This document shows positions 14,518 to 22,634 of a DNA stretch of 34,744 nt, one piece after another. A program made the translations under genes and the position numbers. Numbering within the stretch: position 1 is the first letter of the stretch; the number at the start of each line of letters is the position of its first letter. Below the pieces are notes generated by a model. The model was not told where the DNA came from. It did not search any database and saw nothing but the letters and a program-made list of their open reading frames with translations. The stretch lies in contig JBKEEJ010000028.1 in assembly GCA_047777345.1 (NCBI GenBank), forward strand, positions 1-34,744, in the 5' to 3' direction. This stretch comes from Anaerocolumna sp047777345 (lineage in GTDB: Bacteria; Bacillota; Clostridia; Lachnospirales; Lachnospiraceae).

Positions 14518-14585
14518 ACTTACGTATTACGTATTGACACAGAGAGAAACAGATGATATTATGTACTTACGTAATACGTAAGTAC
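14518..14585 (+). promoter_or_regulatory. Divergent promoter flanked by two repressor operators
   Basis: TTGACA at 14534-14539, 17 nt, TATTAT at 14557-14562 forms a strong promoter reading right. Operator 1 (14518-14536) is ACTTACGTA, T, TACGTATTG and overlaps the -35. Operator 2 (14563-14585) starts right after the -10: GTACTTACGTA, a central A, then its perfect reverse complement. A repressor on either site would block RNA polymerase. These are the clearest operators in the window. Confidence 0.8.
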
Positions 14586-14643
14586 GATAAAACTTGACTA
14601 GGAACCTATTTAGACAAATTTGGACAGGCTTTTTTACCTGAAA

Positions 14644-14662
14644 ACTTACGTAATAAGTAAGG
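14644..14662 (+). promoter_or_regulatory. Third repressor operator copy
   Basis: ACTTACGTA, a central A, then TAAGTAAGG. The left half-site is identical to operators 1 and 2 and the right half is degraded. It lies in the transcribed leader of the small membrane protein gene and may act as an auxiliary or roadblock site. Confidence 0.55.
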
Positions 14663-14779
14663 AATGCAGGAATATGAAAACCGGGAGGCTAATCGGAAAA
14701 ACAACCAGAAAGAAGACTACCAAGACAGCAATTACTTATGGGAAAAAACGGTTGGGCCATTTATTAAGGAGGGTAGAAT

Positions 14780-14965
14780 ATGGCAAAAAAGAACAAACTA
14801 AAGTTAATCAGTGTAAAAAGTTTTGTCACCATAGTTCTTACCGGATTATTTGTTTACCTGTCGGTTAAAGATAAAATTACGGGGGATCAGTTTCTTATTA
14901 TTTTTTCAACTATTATAACTTTTTATTTCGGAACCCAGGCGGAAAGAAAAAAAGAGGGCAAATGA
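14780..14965 (+). CDS. Small phage-like membrane protein
   Basis: A 61-aa protein with a basic N-terminus (MAKKNKLKLISVKSF), a first membrane segment (about 15-30, TIVLTGLFVYLSV), a short loop KDKITGDQ, a second hydrophobic segment (about 38-53, FLIIFSTIITFYFG) and a charged tail. This layout resembles short phage-encoded or holin-like membrane proteins in Firmicutes, but I cannot assign a function. AAGGAGGG 6 nt before the ATG is the strongest translation signal nearby. It is the only credible gene downstream of the XRE-controlled promoter, so it is presumably the switch's output. Confidence 0.7.
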   Translation: MAKKNKLKLISVKSFVTIVLTGLFVYLSVKDKITGDQFLIIFSTIITFYFGTQAERKKEGK

Positions 14966-15120
14966 TTTATCTAACAAAAATATATGTATTTATTCTTTTA
15001 ATACATGTACTTTGTCTTTCGGATTTGTTATTATACAATATACTTGGGCTTATCGATTTATCAGCGACAGAATGAAGCAATAAAGGACTGAATAATAAAG
15101 AGAAAGGAAGAAATATACCT

Positions 15121-17313
15121 ATGGCAATCAGCTATAATGAAAAGAATCGCGTTTTTAAACTGGATACACCCAATTCCACCTACATGTTTGGCATTTTGGA
15201 TGAGGAAAATTTTGTGGGGCATATTTATTATGGAAGAAAAGTAAAAGATTCGGGACTTGCTTCCTTAATTCGCGTAAATAATCCATCTTCCCTGCCTTCT
15301 GCCAATGACAGGGACCGTGTCAATTTTTTAGATGCCCTGCCTATGGAATATTCAACCCATGGCGTTGGAGATTTCAGAGAAGCTTGTCTTAGTGTTAAGT
15401 CAAAAAATGGCAACACTGCCTGCAGTCTGTCCTATGTATCTCATAAAATATATAAGGGTAAGCCAAAGTTGGAAGGACTACCTGCTACCTTTGGCAGTGA
15501 TGAGGACTGCACCACACTGGAACTTTTGTGTGAGGACAAAACTTTAAATTTACAGATTACTTTGTTTTACACCACATTTGAAAACCTGGATGTCATAACC
15601 AGAAGCGTAAAAGTATCAAATGCTTCTAGTGACCCTGTTTATTTAACCAGGGTATTGTCCGCATGCCTGGATATGGATAATAAAGATTATGACATGATTA
15701 CTTTATATGGCCAGTGGGCAAGAGAAAGAATGATTAACAGAAGAAGAATTACGGATGGAAAGAACAGGGTTTCTTCTCTGAGGGGTGTTTCTTCTCACCA
15801 GGAGCAGCCTTTCCTGGCTGTTTTGGATCACCATGCCGGTGAGGACCATGGTGAAGTATATGCCATGAATCTGGTTTATTCCGGTAACTTTATGGCACAG
15901 GCCGAAATTACCCAGGGAGATATGTTAAGAGTAACCATGGGAATTAATCCGGAAGACTTTGTCTGGAAGTTAAATCCGGGCGAGACATTTACCGCACCGG
16001 AAGCGGTTTTGGTATATTCTTATCAGGGCCTTGGGCAAATGACCAGGACATTTCATGACTTATATCGCAGACACTTAATCCGCGGCAAATATAAAGACAA
16101 AAAGAGACCTATTTTAATTAACAACTGGGAAGCTACCTATTTTGATTTTGATACGGATAAATTACTGGATATTGCCAGACAAGCTTCCAAGTTAGGCATC
16201 GAAATGCTGGTAATGGATGACGGCTGGTTTGGCCATAGAAATGACGATAACTCAAGCCTTGGCGACTGGGTAGTAAATGAAAATAAAATAAAAGGCGGCA
16301 TCAAGTATCTTGTTGATGAAGTTAATAAGATCGGATTAAAATTTGGTATCTGGGTTGAACCGGAAATGGTATCTCCGGATTCGGATCTTTATCGTGCACA
16401 TCCGGACTGGGCAATACAGGTGCCGGGAAGAAAGGGTGCTCTGGCAAGAAATCAGTATGTGCTGGATATTTCCAGAAAGGAAGTAAGAGATTATATTTAC
16501 GACAGCATATATAAAATCTTATCAGCAGCCAATATTGAATATGTCAAGTGGGATATGAACCGTTCCCTTACGGATCTTGGCAGCGCTGATCTTGAGCCTG
16601 ATACCCAGGGAGAACTTTATCACCGTTATGTCCTGGGACTTTATGAACTTCAGGAAAGGTTAATAACAGATTTTCCTGATATTCTTCTTGAAAATTGCTC
16701 CAGCGGCGGCGGAAGATTTGATCCTGGCATGCTTTACTACAGCCCTCAAATCTGGACTTCCGACAATACCGATGCCATTGACCGCTTAAAAATACAGGAA
16801 GGAACAGCCCTTATTTATCCTCTGTCTTCCATGGGAGCCCATGTTGCGGATTGCCCCAGCCATACCAACGGAAGGATTACGCCTTTTGCTACCAGAGGTT
16901 ATGTGGCTTTGGCCGGAACCTTTGGTTATGAGTTAGATGTAACCAGAATACCGGAAGAAGACAGAAAATTAATTCCGGAACAGGTGGCTTTGTATCATAA
17001 ATACAATGATCTCATAAGAGAGGGAGATTATTACCGTATTGCATCCTATCAGGAGAATCACCAATACGATTGCTGGAGTGTGGTATCCAAGGATAAGAAA
17101 GAGGCTCTGGTTACCTTTATACAAGTGTCGGCAAGACCAAATTTCAGAATGAGAAGAATTTACTTAAAAGGCCTGAAGGAAGATGCTTTGTACCGTGTGG
17201 AAGGCATGGATGAAAAATTAACCGGCGGAGCGTTAATGTATGCGGGCATTAATATACCCAATATGTGGGGAGATTATCAGGGCAAACTGATTCACATTAC
17301 GGAAGAAGCATAA
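15121..17313 (+). CDS. Alpha-galactosidase, glycoside hydrolase family 36
   Basis: Hydrolyses terminal alpha-1,6-galactose from sugars such as melibiose, raffinose and stachyose. The 730-aa length is standard for the bacterial group I enzymes: N-terminal beta-supersandwich (about 1-330), TIM barrel (about 330-640) and C-terminal beta domain. The nucleophile is D478 in YVKWDMNRS and the acid/base is D548 in TSDNTDAIDR. Family signatures include MDDGWFGHRNDD, LGDWVVNENK, GIWVEPEMVSPDSDL and ENCSSGGGRFD. There is no signal peptide, so it acts on imported sugars. AAAGGAAG precedes the ATG. It is monocistronic with its own terminator; no sugar transporter adjoins it. It complements the beta-mannosidase functionally, as both trim galactomannan-type oligosaccharides. 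Confidence 0.96.
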   Translation: MAISYNEKNRVFKLDTPNSTYMFGILDEENFVGHIYYGRKVKDSGLASLIRVNNPSSLPSANDRDRVNFLDALPMEYSTHGVGDFREACLSVKSKNGNTACSLSYVSHKIYKGKPKLEGLPATFGSDEDCTTLELLCEDKTLNLQITLFYTTFENLDVITRSVKVSNASSDPVYLTRVLSACLDMDNKDYDMITLYGQWARERMINRRRITDGKNRVSSLRGVSSHQEQPFLAVLDHHAGEDHGEVYAMNLVYSGNFMAQAEITQGDMLRVTMGINPEDFVWKLNPGETFTAPEAVLVYSYQGLGQMTRTFHDLYRRHLIRGKYKDKKRPILINNWEATYFDFDTDKLLDIARQASKLGIEMLVMDDGWFGHRNDDNSSLGDWVVNENKIKGGIKYLVDEVNKIGLKFGIWVEPEMVSPDSDLYRAHPDWAIQVPGRKGALARNQYVLDISRKEVRDYIYDSIYKILSAANIEYVKWDMNRSLTDLGSADLEPDTQGELYHRYVLGLYELQERLITDFPDILLENCSSGGGRFDPGMLYYSPQIWTSDNTDAIDRLKIQEGTALIYPLSSMGAHVADCPSHTNGRITPFATRGYVALAGTFGYELDVTRIPEEDRKLIPEQVALYHKYNDLIREGDYYRIASYQENHQYDCWSVVSKDKKEALVTFIQVSARPNFRMRRIYLKGLKEDALYRVEGMDEKLTGGALMYAGINIPNMWGDYQGKLIHITEEA

Positions 17314-17379
17314 ACGGGGTTTTTGTCACTTAGGCTTTTAAAAGGCTTATACGGATTATTATACGGATTAAATTTACAG

Positions 17380-17474
17380 GAAAAAAAGCGTGTGATTATC
17401 ATACAAAGGAGATTTTCGAAACTTCAAAGGAGATTCGTAACTCTCTGTGAATGCATAATCACACGCTTTTTTTT
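17380..17474 (+). terminator. Terminator after the alpha-galactosidase gene
   Basis: A 12-bp perfect stem (GCGTGTGATTAT with ATAATCACACGC) has A7 before and T8 after it. The 55-nt loop contains a short direct repeat, CAAAGGAGATT, at about 17404 and 17426, an unusual content for a terminator loop. Confidence 0.8.
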
Positions 17475-17675
17475 ACAATATTTTTTTGTAACCTAATATA
17501 ATACTATTAGGATTTTATTTCATTATTGGAGTAAAAGCACTCCTTTAGCCGCATATGGGTTCATTTCGTTTCATGTAATGGTATCCGTCAGAAACGGCTA
17601 TATGTAAACTGATATATGTAATGCTATATGAAATGAAAAACCTGCCTTAATTAAACTTGGGAATGGGGGATAAGT
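17475..17675. other. Leader region before the amidase gene
   Basis: No gene. Small hairpins are visible (GGAGT/ACTCC near 17527; AGCCG near 17547 pairing with CGGCT near 17594) and three TATATG copies occur between about 17599 and 17630. No clear housekeeping promoter was found, which would fit a sporulation-type sigma factor for a cell-wall lytic gene, but this is weak. Confidence 0.35.
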
Positions 17676-18566
17676 ATGAAAATTGCAGTGGACGCGGGAC
17701 ATGGCAGTAACACGGAAGGGAAGCGGACACCGCCTGTGCCTGTGGATATCGATTTTAATGATGACGGCATTATTGATGTGAAAAAAGGAGGAAGCATCCG
17801 GGAACACATTGCCAATACTGGTGTTGCCTTAAATTTAATGAAAGAATTAAAAAGATGTGGTTTTGAAACGGTTCAGACCGGTTTTGACGATGATAATCCC
17901 TACAATGATCCGGATACTCCCCTGGCAGAACGCCAAAGTATTATTTCAAAAGCAAAGTGCGATTACTCTGTTTGTATTCACTTTAACGCAAACGGAGACG
18001 GTACTGCCTTTAACTCAGTGGAGGGGGTGGGGATTTATATACATGACAAATACAGCGGCAATTCGGAAAAACTGGCCAAAGCCGTATTAAAATATCTGGT
18101 TAAGGGAACAACTCAAAAAAACAGAGGTATTTTTAAGCAGTCTTTGGCAATGTGTAACTGCAACAGCTTAGGAGTAAAAGGTGCCATATTGATAGAACTT
18201 GCCTTTATGACGAATTTAAGAGAAGCCACCGAGCTAATGGGTAAGGAACGTTTCTGGAAAGAAGCAGTCAGGGAAATCTGCATGGGAATCTGCGAATTTA
18301 CAGGGGTAAAATATGTGGAGGAAAGTACCATACCGAAAAAAGCCATAACCCCGGCTTCCTCAAAAGAAGATATAAAATGGCTTCAGATTAAACTTAACGG
18401 CGCATTACAGGGAGAAAGCTTTATACCCCTTAAAGTAGACGGGGTATATGGCAGCAGGACCAGAATAGCGGTATTAATCTACTGGGAAAAGAAAGGCTGG
18501 AATCAGGACGGTGCAAAAGATGGATTCCAGGCCGGGCAAGGAACCATAGAAGCACTATCAAAATAG
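17676..18566 (+). CDS. N-acetylmuramoyl-L-alanine amidase with peptidoglycan-binding domain
   Basis: Cleaves the bond between N-acetylmuramic acid and the L-alanine of the peptide stem. Residues 1-205 form an Amidase_3 catalytic domain with zinc ligands in VDAGHG (H9), the S-I-R-E-H region and HFNANGDG, and the catalytic glutamate in GAILIELAFMTN. Residues about 225-296 form a C-terminal peptidoglycan-binding domain (IKWLQIKLNG, VDGVYGSRTRIAV). There is no signal peptide, as in phage endolysins and mother-cell autolysins such as CwlC. The ATG at 17676 has GGGGGAT upstream. It stands alone between two terminators. Role in sporulation lysis versus a phage-derived lysin cannot be decided here. 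Confidence 0.9.
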   Translation: MKIAVDAGHGSNTEGKRTPPVPVDIDFNDDGIIDVKKGGSIREHIANTGVALNLMKELKRCGFETVQTGFDDDNPYNDPDTPLAERQSIISKAKCDYSVCIHFNANGDGTAFNSVEGVGIYIHDKYSGNSEKLAKAVLKYLVKGTTQKNRGIFKQSLAMCNCNSLGVKGAILIELAFMTNLREATELMGKERFWKEAVREICMGICEFTGVKYVEESTIPKKAITPASSKEDIKWLQIKLNGALQGESFIPLKVDGVYGSRTRIAVLIYWEKKGWNQDGAKDGFQAGQGTIEALSK

Positions 18567-18592
18567 GATAAAGAAAAAATAAAGGATATACC

Positions 18593-18649
18593 AAAAACCA
18601 ATATGCATCCTTGATTAAATCAGCTTTTTAGGATGCATATTGGTTTTTT
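18593..18649. terminator. Bidirectional terminator between amidase and PH-domain genes
   Basis: A long perfect stem (about 19 bp: AAAACCA, ATATGCATCCT and complements) with T6 after it and A5 before it lies between convergent genes. Confidence 0.9.
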
Positions 18650-18668
18650 GAAGCACAAAATAATTACC

Positions 18669-19118
18669 TTATTCCGTCATATTGTTGATTCTCAGATAAT
18701 TTTCATAGGCCAATTGCTGCAGAATTTTATATAAGTTCTGAACATTGAATTTCTTGGGAAATTCCAGCTTGTGGGAGCTGTATTCCACATGGTGGCCTTT
18801 TAGTTCGGGAGAGCTGATATAGGTAAAGGTCAATTCACTGTCATCAAAGCCAAAACCGGAGGTTTCCATAGTAACGTTAACGATAGAGGTCAGGTTAATG
18901 GAGGTAACCCGCATTTTGGTTCCCGTAGCTCCCTGCCTATCTGTCATGATTATTCGTTTGTCCGTAAAAATAAGGGCATCCCGAATCAACTTAAAACCCA
19001 TGGTTATTTTTTCTCCGTCCATAAGGTAGGAACTGTATTCTTTTTCCAGTTCCTCAATGGGGACTTCACTATAGTTTCCCAAAGCCCCCTGCAAAAGATT
19101 TTTCATTCCAAAAGCCAT
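18669..19118 (-). CDS. PH-domain-containing protein of unknown function
   Basis: A 149-aa cytoplasmic protein resembling bacterial pleckstrin-homology-like (bPH/YvbH-type) proteins. The core runs from about residue 30 to 120: YLMDGEKITMGFKLIRDALI, FTDKRIIMTDRQG, then TSINLTSIVNVTMETSG, with the usual pattern of a short N-terminal helix followed by beta strands and a C-terminal helix. I chose the ATG at 19118, with AGGAG 8 nt upstream, over the GTG at 19124. It is a single-gene unit convergent with the amidase. Function and ligand are unknown. Confidence 0.75.
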   Translation of the reverse strand: MAFGMKNLLQGALGNYSEVPIEELEKEYSSYLMDGEKITMGFKLIRDALIFTDKRIIMTDRQGATGTKMRVTSINLTSIVNVTMETSGFGFDDSELTFTYISSPELKGHHVEYSSHKLEFPKKFNVQNLYKILQQLAYENYLRINNMTE

Positions 19119-19391
19119 ATTCACATCTCCTTTTCATTTGGTAATTCATAACATAAATATTGTTTACATACCGCTTGGAATTATTAAATCCGGTATGGAT
19201 TTTTGCTTGTCATATATGGCAGGTTACCGGAAAATTAGCAATATTACCACGGAAATTTAAGGTTACCATTATATAACAATTACACTATAACATATGAAAA
19301 GACTATTATGCAAAATGATATTAAGAAAAGGTAAATATCAAAAATAAAACAGGTAAATTATTACTAGAATGTACAAAAATTCTATATTTAC

Positions 19392-19420
19392 TTACAAATT
19401 TTCATAAATTGTGCTATAAT
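19392..19420 (+). promoter_or_regulatory. Promoter of the chemoreceptor gene
   Basis: TTACAA, 17 nt, TATAAT, with a TG two bases before the -10 region (TGCTATAAT). It ends 37 nt before the start codon, followed by TGGAGGGTT as ribosome binding site. Confidence 0.75.
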
Positions 19421-19457
19421 TTGTTTATCTACGAGAGATTATTGGAGGGTTGGTATT

Positions 19458-21386
19458 ATGTTTTTTACGGGAAAAAAGAAGGAAGGTAATTCAGAAGCAT
19501 TAAATAATCTCCTGAACTGGAACTTTAAAGGAGATGTGGTGGCAGAGGACGGCATCGAAAAACAGATTTATGAGAATTACAAGAAATTTTTCACTGAATT
19601 TAAAAGTGAGTTTGAAAATGTAAAATCCATATCAAGCCAGTTGGAAGGCGTGGTTGAAGGTATTCTAGATGCGGCAAGCAGTGTCAAAATGTCTACGGAA
19701 TATATTGCCCAGGGTTCTCAGTCTCAGATCGAAGATGTGGGAAAATGCAGCGAAGTGGCCGATCATTTGGCTGAGAAAATCAACAGCATGGACAACAAGT
19801 CCAAGCAGTTAATTCAGATGGCTTATGATATGAGTAAGGAAAATGCAAACGGTAAAGAAGCCATTCAGAATTTAATTACAAACCAGGAAAAAAACCAGCA
19901 GGTTATCGAATCCATAACCCAAGAAATTTACAAGCTGTTTGACAAGACCCAGACCATTACGGAAGTAACCAAGGTTTTATACAGCATAGCTTCCCAGACT
20001 AATTTACTTGCGTTAAACGCGTCCATAGAGGCAGCCAGAGCCGGTGAGGCCGGAAAAGGTTTCGCGGTTGTTGCAGAAGAAGTAAGAAAACTTTCGGAAG
20101 AAAGCAGACAGGCCAGTGAACATATCAGCCAGTCCATAGCGGATGTGGTAAAGGAACTGGATAATTTAAGAGAAGTTATCGATACTTCCGGCGCCATATT
20201 CTCAGCTCAGACAGAAGCGGTTGACAAGGTAATTAAATCGGTTGAAAAGGTAAATGTTACGGTTGATAACTTTATTGAACAGCAAAAGGAATTTAACACC
20301 GATGTGGCGGCATTAACCAAAGAAAAAGAGCAGCTGATGAATTCCATTACCAATATGGCTTCTGTTGTTGAAGAGGCTTCCGCAACCACAGAAGAAGTTG
20401 CATCCTTAACGATTAATCAGAACAGTATGGCAGATATTCTGGTTAAGATGTCCAGAAACTTAAATGATAAAGTGGACTTAATTAACAACAATGCGAGAAT
20501 GATTCAGACAGCGGTTAGCCTAAGAAAGAAGAAAAAGGTTGCCATGATCTGGGATCTGGATGATCCTTTCTGGGATCCGGCAGCAAAAGAAGCGGAAAAG
20601 ACAGCCAAAATCCTGGATTTTGATATTACCATTCATGCGCCTAAGTTAAGAGGAAAACAGGGTACTGACCAGATGGTAGATATTCTGAATAAGATTCTGG
20701 AAGACAGTTACGACGCTATTGTTATATCACCTATAGATGACCCGAAAGTTTCCGAAGCATTGCGCAGAGCTGTAAACAAGGGTATTAAGATTGTATTCCT
20801 GCAGTCCACAATAGAAGGAATCCCTTACGAAGCACTGATTGGAACCAATGCTTTGGAATGCGGTATTAATTGCGCTAAAGTTGTAAAACGTATTTTGAAC
20901 AACGAAGGAGAAGTAATCATCGGCTTGTGGTCCGATTATAAGATGCCTACCATCGAACAGCGTGCGGAAGGATTCTTAAAAGAAATTACCAATGAATCCA
21001 ATATTAAAGTTAACAAAGTGGATGTTGTAGGTGAGCCTTCGGAAGCAGAAGCAGAAAGAATTATTGATAAGATGTTAAGGGACTATCCGAATACGAAATT
21101 ACTATTCTCAACAAACGTAGGATGGGGCCTGGCATATGCCAGATATTTAAGCAAGCATAATCTGAACATAGATGTTGTAACGGTTGACTTTACAAAAGAA
21201 ATTGCAGATTATATGCGCAGAGGATTTATCCATACTGCCATAGCACAGCGCCCGTTCCTGTGGGGCTCCATGACATTGGAAATACTGGCTGACGTCTTTA
21301 ACGGCAAACAGGTTAAGAAGTATACCGATACCGGTACATATGAAGTTAACATCAATAATATTGAAATTTTTGAACACAGGTTTTAA
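19458..21386 (+). CDS. Soluble methyl-accepting chemotaxis protein fused to a sugar-binding domain
   Basis: A 642-aa signalling protein. Residues about 40-340 are a coiled-coil chemoreceptor domain with the conserved hairpin tip that contacts CheA and CheW (about 177-215: SQTNLLALNASIEAARAG, GKGFAVVAEEVRKLS). Residues about 355-642 match the periplasmic-binding-protein fold of the ribose/galactose type (VAMIWDLDDPFWDPAAKEAE, ISPIDDPKVSEAL, TVDFTKEIADYM), normally found outside the cell. No signal peptide or membrane segment is present anywhere, so sensing should be cytoplasmic. The order is reversed from usual receptors, where the sensor precedes the signalling domain. It is monocistronic with its own promoter and terminator. 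Ligand unknown; sugar is inference from the fold. Confidence 0.88.
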   Translation: MFFTGKKKEGNSEALNNLLNWNFKGDVVAEDGIEKQIYENYKKFFTEFKSEFENVKSISSQLEGVVEGILDAASSVKMSTEYIAQGSQSQIEDVGKCSEVADHLAEKINSMDNKSKQLIQMAYDMSKENANGKEAIQNLITNQEKNQQVIESITQEIYKLFDKTQTITEVTKVLYSIASQTNLLALNASIEAARAGEAGKGFAVVAEEVRKLSEESRQASEHISQSIADVVKELDNLREVIDTSGAIFSAQTEAVDKVIKSVEKVNVTVDNFIEQQKEFNTDVAALTKEKEQLMNSITNMASVVEEASATTEEVASLTINQNSMADILVKMSRNLNDKVDLINNNARMIQTAVSLRKKKKVAMIWDLDDPFWDPAAKEAEKTAKILDFDITIHAPKLRGKQGTDQMVDILNKILEDSYDAIVISPIDDPKVSEALRRAVNKGIKIVFLQSTIEGIPYEALIGTNALECGINCAKVVKRILNNEGEVIIGLWSDYKMPTIEQRAEGFLKEITNESNIKVNKVDVVGEPSEAEAERIIDKMLRDYPNTKLLFSTNVGWGLAYARYLSKHNLNIDVVTVDFTKEIADYMRRGFIHTAIAQRPFLWGSMTLEILADVFNGKQVKKYTDTGTYEVNINNIEIFEHRF

Positions 21387-21404
21387 TTTATCTTAAAAAG
21401 CTAT

Positions 21405-21452
21405 ATCCCCGGACCTTTAGTAACGAAATCTTAAGGTTTGGGGATTTTTTTT
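21405..21452 (+). terminator. Terminator after the chemoreceptor gene
   Basis: ATCCCC and GGGGAT close an imperfect stem (CCTTTAG/CTTAAGG inside), followed by T7. Confidence 0.8.
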
Positions 21453-21548
21453 AATAGAAGATTAATAGAATCTTCAACATTTTTGTGCTATAGTAGAACA
21501 TAATAAACTGGGTTGGTTCTAAAGGGCTTATAAAGGGAAGGGAAAGAA

Positions 21549-22619
21549 ATGAAGTTTTTACATACGGCAGATTTGCATATTGGGGCAAAACCGGATTCGA
21601 ACTATCCCTGGGGAGAGAAAAGGGAAAAGGAAATTATTCAGAGTTTGCACAAAATAATTGATATCTGCAATGAGCAGGAGGTTGATCTTTTGCTGATAGC
21701 AGGAGACCTGTTTCACAGGCAGCCATTAATCAGAGAACTAAAGGAAGTAAACTATTGTTTTAGTAAGCTAAAAAAAACCCGGGTTGTGATTATCGCAGGC
21801 AATCACGATTATATTAACAACAGGTCCAATTATAATGGATTTGAATGGGAAGAAAACGTATATATGCTTTCGGAGCCTGTCATGGACAGCATATATTTTG
21901 AAGATATTAATACGGAAGTTTATGGCTTAAGCTACCATCAAAGATTTATAACGGAACCTCTTTATGATACGGTTTTTCCGGGATGTGAGGAAAGAATCAA
22001 TATTTTATTGGCGCATGGCGGCAGTGAAAAAGACATACCCTTTGATAAAGAGAAGCTAATTAACAGTGGCTTTGACTATATAGCCTTAGGGCATATACAC
22101 CAACCTCAGATATTCGGTGAAAGAATGGCTTATTCCGGCTCCCCGGAACCCTTGGATAAAACGGAGATTGGCAAAAGAGGCTATATTATAGGCAAAATAG
22201 AAAAAAACGGAGAAACTTCAGCCGTTTCCATTGTCTTTACACCTTGTTCCGCAAGGGAGTATGTGAAGTTAGAGATTCCGGTACAGCCGGATATGACAAG
22301 CGGTGCTTTAACGGACCTGATTAAAGATAAGATTCGGGAAAATGGGCCCCAACATATATATCTGATTACTCTTACGGGAATCCGTGATGCGGATATCCGG
22401 TTTGAAAGAGAGGATTTTGTAAGCCTTGGCAATATAATTGAATTTACGGATCTTACTGTACCTGACTATGATTTTGAGGCCTTGTACCGGGAAAACCAGG
22501 ATAATATTATTGGCCTTTATATAAAAAGGATAAAAGAAATCCAGGCCAGCGAAGAAGTAAAAATAAAAGCCTTATATTATGGAATGGAAGCTCTGCTAAA
22601 AGCTAAAGATTACAAATAA
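21549..22619 (+). CDS. Metallophosphoesterase exonuclease, YhaO/SbcD-like
   Basis: Predicted manganese-dependent nuclease of the Mre11/SbcD superfamily. The 356-aa protein carries the metal-site motifs in order: HTADLHIG (6-13), LLIAGDLFHR, IIAGNHDYI, LLAHGG and YIALGHIHQP. It fits YhaO-type proteins more closely than SbcD. A purine-rich GGGAAGGGAAAG precedes the ATG. The next gene, a Rad50/SbcC-like ATPase, starts within about 15 nt, so the two are co-expressed and probably form one complex processing DNA ends. The biochemical role of the Bacillus YhaO/YhaN pair is less well defined than SbcCD. Confidence 0.88.
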   Translation: MKFLHTADLHIGAKPDSNYPWGEKREKEIIQSLHKIIDICNEQEVDLLLIAGDLFHRQPLIRELKEVNYCFSKLKKTRVVIIAGNHDYINNRSNYNGFEWEENVYMLSEPVMDSIYFEDINTEVYGLSYHQRFITEPLYDTVFPGCEERINILLAHGGSEKDIPFDKEKLINSGFDYIALGHIHQPQIFGERMAYSGSPEPLDKTEIGKRGYIIGKIEKNGETSAVSIVFTPCSAREYVKLEIPVQPDMTSGALTDLIKDKIRENGPQHIYLITLTGIRDADIRFEREDFVSLGNIIEFTDLTVPDYDFEALYRENQDNIIGLYIKRIKEIQASEEVKIKALYYGMEALLKAKDYK

Positions 22620-22634
22620 CGGGAGATGAGCCAG

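Noticed and set aside
14620..14868. Open frame of 82 codons before the small membrane protein
   Set aside because: Its start overlaps the repressed leader with operator 3 inside it, it lacks a well-spaced ribosome binding site, is lysine-rich low complexity, and overlaps the better gene at 14780.
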